Assembly (NCBI GenBank): GCA_003260075.1
Contig: QLIY01000728.1
Coordinates: forward strand, 1 to 64,000
Direction: 5' to 3'
DNA: 64,000 nucleotides
From: Phallusia mammillata
Lineage: Eukaryota > Chordata > Ascidiacea > Phlebobranchia > Ascidiidae
Under the pieces are notes generated by a model, which saw nothing but the letters and a program-made list of their open reading frames with translations, did no database searches and had not been told where the DNA came from. Below are positions 12,301 to 23,687 of the stretch, piece after piece; position 1 is the stretch's first letter; every line of letters starts with the position of its first letter. Made by a program: the position numbers and the translations under genes.

Positions 12301-15300
12301 GAGGATTCCCTACAATCGAAGGAGGAGGTTTTGTAAATCTTACACAAGTTGAAGAGCATTGCGCTTGCGAGACTAGCGATTGCGTTGGTTAGTCATTGGT
12401 TCCTTTTTAAAGCATAGCTTCTAATGCATCCCTTATAGCATCTGGTCGGTTTTACTGCAGTATAATTCATTCGAAATAGTAGCTTGGCATTTTTGCTTAG
12501 CTACGATATTCAGCTTCCTTTTTAGGAGTAAAATTACAAAATTTTAAGCGTAATAAAGTAAAAACAACTTTTAAACATTTTTAGCAAGTTGCGATGTTTC
12601 GTCGGTCACAGCTCCCAGCGGAATCACATTCAACTTTCCAAGGGTCTTTGCTGGTTTTGTTCAATATTCAAACGAACTTTGCCAGTTTACAAGTAAGAAG
12701 CAACGCAATGTATTTGTGATACTCTATTACATACATGTTGAACAATAAACGTAAACTATGCTGAAAAAGCTAAAAAAGATTCTTCATTTTATTCAGACCA
12801 ATCAGATGCGTCGGTACAATGCCAAGAGACCGTTATATCGGGTTTATCGTTTGCCTTTTTTCTCCCATCGAGCCTTATTGAAGTTCAATGTACTCAGAAT
12901 ACAATCTCAACTATAGTGGAATCAGTACGTGTCATTTTGTTGGTTTAATCAACTGCAAATACTGTAGATTCTCCATAATGTACAATAACTTACATATCAA
13001 CTCCTAACTTTTCTTAAATTAAATATCTATAAATGTATCTGATCTTTAGATCGGTGACATTTGTTGTAGTTTAAAACTTGTGGCCACAACGTTCTTTTTT
13101 ACAGACCGAAGTGTCAACCATTACTGCTTCCACGCTGCAGGAAGTTTTAGTTCAGTTAGACATCCAAACGTCAAATCCGGTTGCACTAACAACGACAGAA
13201 GTGGGCTCAACAATAAATTTCCTTGTTGACGTGGCAAATAATGCCAGCAACGTTGAGGTACATAAGAGTTAACTGTAAAAACTTTACGGAAAAAATGCAT
13301 GTGCAAAACGAGTTTGTACTGAAACGCACTGTTATCAATTATTGGTAAAGTTATAAGAATTTACAGATATATGAACAACTTTTGTAGTTTCTTTGAAAAT
13401 AGTTTTTTTTTATATATGCCAAGCTGCCAAGTTTGTTTTCACTTAACCCAGGGGTCGCCAAACTTTTTTTATTGCGGGCCGGATAACATTAACAATCTTG
13501 CGAGGGCCACATAGGGTACAGACCCTGACGCGCGTTTTTCCAAGACCAACAAGAGTGCAATCGTTTGTAGAGTCAGATCGTGCTACTGTAGAATGGTAAA
13601 ATTGTGTTGAAAATTATCGAATCTCTTCTACAGGCTAAATTCATTTATTTTCATCACAATTAACAAGAGATTTGTTCGGGCACAATAATAAAGGCATTGA
13701 TTGTTTTAGTATGGTCCGTTTTGTAACAAACTACGTTTGGATCAAACTAAGTAAACTTAATCCTACATGTTGTTGCAGAAATACTTTTACATCAAATTAT
13801 GTTTTAACCTTTAACTCAAGCTTTTGTTTTTCCAAGATATCTATTAGGACCAAATACTCTCGCAGGCCAGATAAAATGACCTCGCCGGCTATAGTTTGGT
13901 GACCACTGACTTAACCAAAGCACTTTGTACTACCGTATTATGCACCAAATCAAAACAAATATGAACTATTTAAGTATTGGATTTGTCATTTTTTGTGCAG
14001 GTAACGACCACATCCTATGAAAACGTGATCGCTATCGCTGACCACGTGACAAACTTTTTCAACCAATCAGTGAACGACGAAAATTTGATGGTAAACCGAT
14101 CCGGATTGGTGCAGTCGTTGACAAGCCTGGCTTATCAGATCGATTTGGCGCCCAATCAAACGTCGATTATTACTTCAACTCCGAACATCGAAGCAAAAGT
14201 AAGCGTGCAATAAGCAAACAGAATCTAAAAGTAGTTTAATGTTTAACAAGGAACAAGAATCTGTAAGCGTTGTTAATGTGTGTTAGATGTTATAGTTCCC
14301 AACCTACAATGGTTGCAGCTCATAATCAACGTTCTTTAATAATAAAATACACATAATTCACGATATGCATGTTCTGTAGGTAAAATGAAATGGTCAGGCT
14401 TAATATGACAGTTTTAATTTTTTTCGAAGTTCACATACTTTTTACTGCTGTGTTCTACCCTTAGCACGACTGGTTGGGATTCCGTTGCCCTGATTGTTTC
14501 AAAAATTGACGTGTTTATTTGGAAATATACCCATAAATTCTTTATCTAATTACCAGGTGGTTAGTGTGGAAGACCCCGGCGCGGCCAGTGTTAGTCCGGA
14601 GATTGTTAATGACAATGGTACTCTGGAAGTATTGGCATCCATTCGGCTTCCAGAGGAGCTACTGGTGCCTTCAAACACAAGCAACCGTTTGGCGCGCAGA
14701 AACATTGACGACCGCCGCGTAGTATTTCTTCTTCACCGCAGGGACAACCTTTTTCCATCTCCTGAAACTCCCAATGTTGTGAGTAACAATATCAATTCAG
14801 TGAAGTAAAGTATTCGAATATTTGCTCCTTTTGGATAGTACAGTCCCATAACTCAATGTGCGCGGTGTTGGCATCGCAAAACAAAAATATGTTTGCCTTT
14901 CAAAAGAGAGTATTTACCGCAAGCCTTAATGTTCTTATTTGCGGAGAAGTTGAGCTGTCTGGTAGAGAGTAAGTTGTGTTGACAAGGCGCAGTTTACTGG
15001 TGTGTTTGTTGAGATGCTTCAGTCTTAGAGCATGTAGTTGTAACGTTGAGTGTTTCTATTACATTCTGATATTACACAAGCATACATGCAAATTGTTCAA
15101 GACATGCAAATTTACGCTCATGAGACACAACAAATAAGTTTCCAACTTACTGCAATGCAAAGAGTGCGAGTTGAAGACGGTGGTTGTTCCTGGCTGGGTT
15201 CTAACATGCGTTAAACCTGGAAACTGATACGACATGAAAAAGTGAATATATACAGGTATTAAATTATATATGCAGGTGATTTCTGCCGCCGTAAGAGGTG

Positions 15301-17792
15301 ACGGACAGATAACTAATCTTCAGCAACCTGTTGAAATTTCATTCAGTGAAGAAACGGAAGCTGGGATGCATCAAAATGATGAAACGCTTCAGGTATTTGT
15401 TTATGGCGATTCACGGGGGTTTGTTACATACGTGTTCCTATTGATGTGTGGAGTGGAGTGATACATTTTCTTTTTTGTAAATGTTTATTTTGCTACTTTT
15501 CGGAATTTGTGTTTCAGGCAGAGTTCGTGAATCAAAGCTGCGTGTTTTGGAATTTTACCACTGATTCTTGGTCAACATCCGGATGTTGTTTAGTTCCCAA
15601 TTCAAACCCTCCACGTTGCGAGTGCGACCACCTTACCAACTTTGCGTTACTTGTGGTGGGTTATTGCAAAGTGTGACCTGTCATTTGTGTTTGAGAAGGC
15701 ATTAATTGGTGCAAGTGATCTGAACATAGATTTTGTGTAAGCTGACCTTACGCGTTTTGCAGAACATCCACAGCGTCCAGGCCCAAATCTCATTACAAAT
15801 AGTAACCTACGTTGGCTCTTCTCTGTCAATCCTATGCTTGCTAATGACCATCATTGTTCTGCTATCTTCGAGGTAAGAAAAAGTTCTCATAAAATAAGTA
15901 CACCTTTTGGGTAAGTTTGAACTAGCAAACTAAACTGCAAATGAACTTTACCGCAAACATTATATGTTTATTTATGCAGGGAAATCAGACGACGACGCCC
16001 CATGCAGATGTTAATGCATCTTTCAGCTACACTGATTATCGTGTACTTGATCTTTGTACTCGGGATAGACAACCGACCGAACGATGCAGCCTGTGTCACT
16101 AGCGCCATCTTGTTGCATTACTTTCTGTTGGTTGCTTGGTGCTGGATGTCGGTGTATGCGCACTATCTTTATCGCTCTATTATACAAGTAAGCAACACTG
16201 GGGGAACATTTTATGACGTTCGAGTCAATACCAATTATATTAATATTCCACTTATATGTAAAATGACTTGGACAAGATGAATTAATAAAAACGTTCAAAA
16301 TATATTACTACACAAAATCTTGTTAGCTAATGTTTTGACTACGTTGAACGGCTAATAGCGGGGAGAAATGTCTAAAAGGGCATCTGCATATTTATTGTCA
16401 GTAAGTTATCTGTAAAAATATCATAGTAACAGTTTTCATTGAATGTTTATTTGCTTATGTTGGAGCGTGTTTAATGTTACAAGCCTAATCTGGTTTACAC
16501 CGTCTGTTGCCAACAGCTCTTCGTAACTCAAGTCAGAATATTATGCATAGGTGTTTCACTTCACTGGTGGGCATTATATGCCAAAAGTAATTGTGTTTTC
16601 CTATGGATTTCCATTGGCTGTAGTGACAACGAACGTCATCGTCATTGCCGCCACTGCACCTATGCCAGATGTACCTCCTATGTGCGGTCAAGGTAGCTCG
16701 TTTACTACTTTTGGAACTAAGATGTCTGAAAAACACGCACAAAACCTTTTATTCCTATCATTTTGGCATTTTTACAGATCCACCAGCTGCCTTTCCTACC
16801 TCTTATCTGGCTGAAAACACATGTTGGATCAAAGACTTTTCTCTGTATTTTGCATTTTTGCTTCCTGTCGGAGTTTTTCTTGTCTTCAACGTCATCGTTT
16901 TCATCATGGTTATAACGTCACTTGTCCGACGCAGCCGTAACATGAGGGTAAGTCAATAATGGCATTGACAGTCACTTGAGGATGACACACAAACGGGTGT
17001 CTAATTGTTTGTTTCGTTTTGAATCAATGGATAAAAACAGTGCCTATTGTAACTCTTAGAAGTTTGCAAATTTGTAACCATGCATTTATCTGATCCCTTA
17101 GAATGCCGTTCCTCGGTCAAAACCGTCAACAAACCACCTGGCTATTGCGCTTTCAACCAGCACAACTCTTGGCTTGATTTGGTTTATTGCATATTTTATG
17201 ATGATTTCTGACAGTCCGGGTTTTCTAGAGGTCATGAGTTGGATATTTTCCATTGCCGCTTCTTTACAGGTATATGCATTTTTATTTTATGTGCAGAGAT
17301 TTATGTGGAGTCGAATTTAACTGTCACCCCTTGTTGTATTATAAAGAATTCACGTTCAATTCAACTCCTTTTTAAGTTTAAACGAAGCTTGTCATATGAT
17401 TTTGTGCTAGCATTTTAAGTTAAACAGGTCAGTAATAATTTAATAGATCAGTAGTTTTGGTTGAAAATCCCTACTTTAGCAGCACAAAATACATAAGATT
17501 ATATAAGTTACTATGTAATCTTATATATTTTGTGCGGCTAGAAAATAGCTTAAGTTGCTAGAAAATAGCCATCTTTATCATATAGGGTTGCAGTATTTTT
17601 ATTTTGACGTGCGTGAGAAAAGGTGACGTAAGGGAATCGTGGCTACCTCGTGTGCAAAGTACGTTGCGTCTTCCAGTTGCCAGTCATGGTACTTATACGG
17701 TGTCGTTGCAATCACAAACCACTCAACATCACCAAAGGAATCGCACAGCACGCTACAATACATCAAGTTCCCAGCAGCACACCGTCAACTAA
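2574..17792 (+). CDS. adhesion G-protein-coupled receptor with CUB domain and giant mucin stalk
   Basis: Surface receptor of the adhesion (B2) class, built from 21 phase-consistent exons: 2574-2676, 3631-3792, 4724-4826, 4993-5183, 5248-11345, 11408-11593, 11857-12006, 12211-12387, 12585-12692, 12797-12924, 13105-13257, 14001-14198, 14557-14778, 15276-15392, 15518-15655, 15763-15872, 15980-16187, 16551-16692, 16778-16947, 17102-17269, 17586-17792. Order: hydrophobic signal peptide; CUB domain in exons 2-4; about 2000-residue Thr/Ser/Asn mucin stalk in exon 5; Cys-rich exons 6-8; an HRM-like pair of exons (9-10); GAIN domain; GPS in exon 15 ending CECDHLTNFALLV, where self-cleavage is expected between Leu and Thr; TM1 exon 16, TM2-3 exon 17, TM4 exon 18, TM5 exon 19, TM6 and the start of TM7 exon 20, the rest of TM7 plus tail exon 21. 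About 3080 residues. The assembled sequence is frameshifted at the 11-G tract 9463-9473, probably an assembly error. The ligand is unknown. Confidence 0.85.
5296..8960 (+). repeat. coding 90-bp tandem repeat array (mucin stalk, part 1)
   Basis: About 40 units of 90 bp encode 30 residues each, rich in Thr, Ser, Asn and Glu. From 6181 to about 8520 there are 26 consecutive units that look identical base for base, each starting at VPTEPATTESTTNVNTEESV. Outer units on both sides are diverged. Each unit holds two N-glycosylation sequons (NNT and NIT) besides many candidate O-glycosylation sites. Perfect identity in the core against divergence at the flanks indicates recent homogenisation or expansion, or an assembler-made copy number. 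Because the unit is a multiple of three and lacks stops in several frames, the opposite strand is also open here. Confidence 0.95.
9304..9373. other. 70-nt poly-G tract, probable assembly artefact
   Basis: A pure run of 70 G replaces the start of a repeat unit. The left flank ends like a normal unit (gcatcaa) and the right flank resumes inside the next unit (accaatcacaaccgatgc). It would encode a run of glycines. Four similar G runs occur in this window, all at joins of duplicated sequence, which suggests no-signal base calls absorbed by the assembler rather than biology. Confidence 0.75.
9463..9473. other. 11-nt poly-G tract causing a frameshift in the mucin exon
   Basis: Expected unit sequence after tctacat is replaced by 11 G, and the repeat resumes at caatagaaac. 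The upstream frame then meets a stop at 9480-9482, while the downstream frame stays open to the splice donor at 11346. The two frames differ by one base, and all exons downstream agree in phase with the second frame. Confidence 0.8.
13449..13908. mobile_element. non-autonomous hAT-type element in an adhesion GPCR intron
   Basis: The terminal inverted repeats CAGGGGTCGCCAAAC and GTTTGGTGACCACTG bound 460 bp. They are flanked by the exact 8-bp target duplication acttaacc (13441-13448 and 13909-13916). The 8-bp duplication and CAG...CTG ends are typical of hAT transposons. No transposase frame is present, so it would depend on a helper. It lies in the intron between exons 11 and 12 and does not affect coding. 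Confidence 0.85.
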
Positions 17793-18741
17793 GTTCGGTC
17801 CAAAATGGGTTAGATTCCTTCTGAATCAGCTGATGCTGGTGACATTTTCCGGCTCAGTTTGTAGAAATTTGAGAAACATGGCCCAAAATGTGTTATGATT
17901 CGTATACTAACAGTTTCGAGGAACCTAGCCAACGTTGCCTTGTACATATTTAATCCCGTCCGAGGGCAACATTCGTATTCGCTTCATGCAGATGCAGTGT
18001 CACTATTTATTGACAACCTCGTATGACATGTTTGTGTTGCAATATCTGTTTTGGTTATCCGTTTTTATTTCAATGTTTGTTGCTGCGACGACTTACAATG
18101 TGGTAAACAACCAGGTGTTTGGTGGAAGTAAATTGTAATGTGCAATTGGTTCTACTTGTAGAATTTTATCACTTTACATGACTGTTCTAATACAATATAA
18201 CTGTTATTCATATTTGAATACTATGCAGCCGTAAACGCACGTCTGGGTATATTTTATTGCAAGTTGAAGTGTTAAGGTCATTGAAGTATAAAGAATAGCA
18301 TCTGACATCTGCTAGTGAGGGTAAAGGATTACTGGCATCTGTTGGTGAGCGTTTTGATGCATCGCTTGGTGCACATTTACCTTGCTCGGTAAACCTTTGC
18401 AGTGTTCGATCTCAATTTGCGTAACTTAATTCAGCGATTCTTGACCTTGGAAACAAACTATGGGGTCATGTTTGGCATTAAATTGATTTAAACTCATTTT
18501 CCATGTGATCAAACAGAAAAAATGAGGAGAAAATTAAGAAAGGAAAAATGTCAAAACCCTAATACGGCGCTGTTGCTTGAGATTTTGTTTTGCAAAACTC
18601 AAGGAAGTAGCAACAGCATAGCGAGGACATACTTGGCTGCCAGACGAACGTTTAGATAATTTACGCTAGAGAAGTAACACGAAGTGCGTTATATAACATT
18701 GCACAAAGCACCAGTATATCGTAATAGTTCAACGAAGAGGA
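17793..18741. other. intergenic stretch, 3' flank of receptor and 5' flank of fibrinogen-like gene 1
   Basis: No supported exon. A 67-codon hydrophobic frame at 17935-18138 has no splice context or recognisable domain. The last 100 bp or so (from about 18640) closely match the 5' flank of the paralogous gene at 28344, including acattgcacaaagcaccagt about 50 bp before the start codon. This is a candidate core promoter shared by the two copies. Confidence 0.45.
18686..18715 (+). promoter_or_regulatory. conserved proximal promoter block of fibrinogen-like gene 1
   Basis: A TATA-like ttatataac is followed by attgcacaaagcaccag, about 40-55 bp before the ATG. The second half is conserved before the paralog at 28344, although the TATA-like part is less well conserved there. 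Assignment rests on position and conservation only. Confidence 0.35.
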
Positions 18742-19285
18742 ATGGACAAAACGATTTTTGTAGCGATATATCTGTGCTCTTTATGCAGTTAAGCGGGTGA
18801 GCGACATAACAAAAAACATGTTTTGCCTATTTTAGCAAAAGCATCCATTTCTGGACAAAAAGAGATTGTTTTTTAAGACGGCATCAAAATTTAAGTTCAT
18901 GTCATTTCATGGAGTTTCATAAAATGCATATATTTTGACTTTTAAAAAAAATGAATTTTACATATAAACCCAGTGTTTTGGCGCGTATTTACAAATAGTT
19001 GTAAACGTGTAAAACTACAGAATGCATTCTCAAAGTTGTATACTTTCTGTACAGAAAGCGATACAACATATTTCCATTACACCAGATCCGAACCGTCAGC
19101 AAAAGCTGGTCAATCCTGCAGCCCAGGAGCCACTAATAGTAAGATAATGTGGATTGAGGTGTATAAAAACCGCTTGTTTCATGCACAGGTTTGATCCATT
19201 TCAGCGGTAACAACTGTAAATAGATTTACATTTGTATGTTTCTACCTTATACGCCAAATCTTCCGTCTTTGGTATACTTTGTTTG

Positions 19286-19520
19286 CAGTCAACGGTTCTC
19301 AAACTGGGGTCCCCGGTCCCTTTGGGGTCCGCCAAGCGATTTCAGAGGGACTGCGAGGATCTTAAAGTATTTCTACAATCTAACATAACATCAAACTAAA
19401 TTTGTTGTGCGTGGTGTTGTAGAAATACTTTTTAAAAGAAAAAATAATTTTTGGTTGGTAATTCGACAGTTTAGTTTTGCCAAGGTATTTTTAGTTTTAT
19501 AAATATATTTAGCTTGGACG
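19286..19520. mobile_element. hAT-type element remnant (left end only)
   Basis: A left end like CAACGGTTCTCAAACTGGGG plus about 100 bp resembles the element at 59682-60083. No matching right inverted repeat or target duplication can be seen. The paralogous intron before 28978 lacks this sequence, which supports an insertion that later decayed. Confidence 0.5.
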
Positions 19521-22500
19521 CGAATTCTCGATCGACGCACTGTTTCAGAGGTTGTTTTGTGTTAAATCAAAGAATGGAATAATTTAGCATTGACATGTTT
19601 GTGCTCTTACAGCGGTAAACGACTGTGTGCCAAATGCTTGCAAGAATAACGGAACCTGTATAGATGCCATCAATGGGTTCTACTGCACATGTAAAGCAAA
19701 CTACACTGGTGTAAGATGTGAAACATGTACGTACATTTCGTTGCATAGATCTCTGTGTGCTAAGGACTAGTATCTTGCTTAAACAGCAGCCGCAAAAAAA
19801 CTCTCGGTAATTAATACGTACGCAGAAAAAGCACATTGGCAGTTTCTGGGTATTTCGAATTTACCACTGATTAAGGCCACGAACATCCTGTAGGAGGTGG
19901 TAAACCTGGCTGATGGCTACACGTAGCTGCATGTATAACCATTTGCATTTTGGAACACTATATACGGATCTGTTCATTTGCATTTTCCTTTTTGTTTTTA
20001 TTTCCCAGTCTTTGAAAAACTTATAAAATCAAAAAATTTAACGATAATCAATCGTGCCACTTTTAGCATAGCACATTATGCATTTTTTGGCTTATTTCAG
20101 ACTTTAACCAATGTAAGAACAGTCTTTGTAAGAACAACAGCACTTGCATACCAGGAGATCCAAGCTACACCTGCAAGTGTCCGGAAGGATTTGCTGGGAA
20201 ATATTGCCAAACGGGTAAAAGTTTTGGAAAAACAAACCAAACCAAACAACTTGTAAATGCCTCAAATAGCTTTACATAGTTTGATATCTCGTAAAATGAG
20301 AGCGACAAAAAGGTTTTCGTGTACAGTTTTGTTAGTGCTTGCAGTGAAATATACGAGTGTTACAAATTTACCACGATTGCTTAAAATGGTCTTTAACACA
20401 AATTGGCCATTTTGGTTTATAATTCATACTTGTAATGTGCATTTCTCCTTAGTTTTCACCAACTGTTGGAGTGGAAACTGGACAGGAAATTACCAGCTGA
20501 AGTCAGGAACTAACGTTGTTTGCAACAGGGGATGGTTGGTAAGTTGGGCGTGGAAAAACATAGTGAACACACAAAATTTACGGTTTCTTTTAAAATTTCA
20601 AGATTCAGATTGAAGATTCCAACCTTTATAAGTCTGAGTGCTCAATTTTAACATTTTTTACACGAAATTAGGGCTTATTGTTGCTTGCAGCATGGTGTGT
20701 TTATTGGTAATATCTGTTATTCAAAAACAAGGAAACGGACAAATGTTGTGTTTAGGTGTTCCAACGTCGGTATGACGGAAGTGTTGATTTTGAACAATAC
20801 TGGACAAATTACACCCAAGGATTTGGTAGCACAGCAGGGGAATTTTGGTGGGGTGGGTGTCAAACTTTTTTTAATAAAACACGACCTTTTAATAAGTATT
20901 TAAATTTTAAAGCCGTATTTAAATGTTTAAAACTGTTTCTTTTGGATTAGATCTTGAAAACCTTTATCAAGGGACCAAAGCTTACTATTGTTCCCAATGC
21001 AAACTTCGGGTGGAACTCAAAAGTCTGAACAATATATCTGGTTACGCTGTTTACAGGTGTGTTATACTTACTGAAGCACAACAAGCATTAGGCCTAATTT
21101 TCGTGGCGATAGTTTACCCTATACTCTGAATCATTGCTATATTGAATTTGCACACGGTTTTGACTTTCACCGAACTATATTTAGACATTGTTGCAATGAT
21201 TATATGTTTGTACGGAAATAAAACATGTTTTAATGGTTATGTTTTTTTTTGTTTTTTTTTAAATAATAACCATGAGGTGCTTATTTCATAGCAAATTTTC
21301 CGTTGGTGCGGCGACTGATAAATATCGTCTCTGCGTTGGTGGGTATTCAGGGACTGCTGGTAATGCGATGACTGGATTCGTGTCATTTACAGTTATCAAC
21401 AATCAACAGTTCAGTACACGTGACCAAGATAATGACTCAGTTGGGTAAGTGAAAAATACATAAAAACTTTTGTTTTAGGAAAAGTATTAAAAATAACCCG
21501 TGTTACACGGTGCTGCTATTAAAACCATCGTATCAAACCGAAAACTTTTAAACGTGACGTAAGTTAAAGTCCTTACAACTTTGTACAAAAAAAATTGCTA
21601 ATTTATAATCTTACAAATGGCTGTTTCATAATTAAAATCCTCACACCGCAATTCTAATCTCCTCGTTTACAAATCTAAGAACAATAAACATACCAAGATG
21701 TAGTAAAGTTCCCAAAGTTTTTACCACACGTCGACATTTCAATGTAAAGTATGGCACTCTTTTTCTCTTACAAGTTTGGCAATATTCGGTGAGATGGACG
21801 ATGTAACAATGTGAAGCGAGTTTTCCATATGGTTGTCAGAAATTACTGATCTTACAGGGGATTTGAAGTCACGTGTCCACCTATCTTGTAATACTCTGTT
21901 GGCGTTACTAGCTTTTCGGTTTGGCATCATCTATATCAGTGGTTCCCAACCTATGGGTCGCGACCCAAAGTTGGGTCGCCTGAAGATTCTGTTCGGTCGC
22001 TTGTTTTCGTGACAATTACAGCATCTACTTTTTGACGCCTCGTAGCGTTACTTTTATATTACCCAGGGNTGACTTCGTTTCGTAGCGTTATTTTTTAATT
22101 TCCCAAGGCTAAATCAGGGTTCTTCAACGATGGGTATTTCGTCCAACGAGGGTTTGATGGTGACAGTTTTTAAAGTTGGGGGCGATACAAGCTTACAAGA
22201 ACTGTGAAACTCAGCTAACTTTATCGTACAAGCAGATTTTATTCGTCTTGCAGACAAACACCAGGGACAAGGCGCGCATCAGCTTAAACGTGCCGCTATT
22301 TGAATATATATTTTTACTGACGATTGATTGTGCTTTTTGTGATCTCGACAGCAAGAATGTATAGGATTCTCCTCTCCTTTATTGACCCATTGTTTTCAAC
22401 AAAAGAAGGGTATTGTTTGCGCATAAATCGTAATACCCAGTGTGCTTTCTGTAAGTGGCGATACTCGACGTGGCAGGGAATCCACGTGGTAGTCGTGGTT

Positions 22501-23260
22501 GGTGGTGATGACGGGCAGAGGTGTTTTACCCGTCGACTTTTATATGCCCGATTTTATACTGTGAATAAACTTTGCAACAACTGTTAACTGCAGGTCTAGA
22601 CCGAACTGAAAAGGCGCGTTACAAAATTGGCGAGCACGCCAGGACCTGCTTCAGTTGTTGCAGGGAGAAGATTTTTTATGCCTTTTTTTAAACATTTTAA
22701 TCCGTCAGTATGACTTTTACTATCCACCACCGCGCTTTGACAAAGGGGGCAACTTTGTACATTTTCTGGCAAGTTTTGAAAGCTTTTGCCAAAGCGTGGA
22801 TGCTAACGAAGCGGCCAAGCGCCACGCGCTTTTAGCAAGCTTACCGGAAGATGTGATTTTTGACATGAAGCAAGCAAGCGGCAGTGACTTGTACATGGAT
22901 GATTACAAAGACCTGAAGGCACTTGGAATTAAAATGACCGGCGGCAATGTGTTCAGGAACAAGGCCAAACAAGACCTGGTAGCAAGGACCCAGAAAGTGG
23001 AAGAAACAGACAGAATGTTTATTATAGAGCTTTTCCGGTTGGGTCATATCCGGATGACGATAATCTGAGAAATGAAATGTGTTTTTTGGTGCTGACCAAC
23101 GGTTTAAAAAATCGTTTTTTAGCCGATAAAATAATAAGGGAAAACTCTTGTCTGGAGAGCCCTTCTTTTTCATCTGCTTGTAAAATTGTTTTGCAATCGG
23201 AGTGTTTTGCAGAAAGTCCAGCTAATATGGGCATATGTGCGATGTCAGCCAACCAATCTT

Positions 23261-23271
23261 GGGGGGGGGGT
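23261..23271. other. poly-G tract at a duplication join
   Basis: An 11-base G run separates two copies of the same block; gggtcatatccggatgacga occurs at both 23041 and about 23273. The pattern matches the other G runs in this window and suggests an assembly join. Confidence 0.6.
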
Positions 23272-23660
23272 TGGGTCATATCCGGATGACGATAATCTGA
23301 GAAATGAAATGTGTTTTTTGGTGCTGACCAACGGTTTAAAAAATCGTTTTTTAGCCGATAAAATAGTATGGGAAAACTCTTCTTTTTCATCTGCTTGTCA
23401 AATTGTTATGCAATCGGAGTGCTTTGCAAGTCCAGCTAATATGGGCATATGTGCGATGTCAACCAACCAATCTTTCTTAAACCAAGCTGTGCTGCTTGAA
23501 ATGGTTGAAGAACTGCGTCACGAACTTCAAGACTTGAAAGATAAGGTTGGTTTCGACAAGAACTGTCAGAATAACAAACCCTTGTGCCTTCACTGTGGAA
23601 AAAAGGGCCACAATCGAGCAAATTGTGGGGACGTATATAACCCTGAACCAACTACACCTC

Positions 23661-23687
23661 TGGGGGGGGGGGGGGGGGGGGGGGGGG
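23661..23687. other. poly-G tract at a second duplication join
   Basis: A run of about 27 G, followed by aggg, separates two copies of the aaagggccaca...ccaactacacctctg block. A further 11-G run follows at about 23772. These are the same type of artefact candidate. Confidence 0.6.

Noticed and set aside
16513-16550. Alternative acceptor after gccaacag at about 16516 for receptor exon 18
   Set aside because: It puts the TM4 segment out of frame with exon 17. The acceptor at 16549-16550 keeps the phase and yields the expected TM4.
17935-18138. 67-codon hydrophobic frame downstream of the receptor
   Set aside because: No splice context, domain or paralog; probably 3' flank.
20685-20903. Frame reading HGVFIGNICYS before the fibrinogen domain exon
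   Set aside because: The phase of the neighbouring exons requires splicing from 20538 directly to 20756, which gives the family motif GWLVFQRR. The intervening frame is intron.
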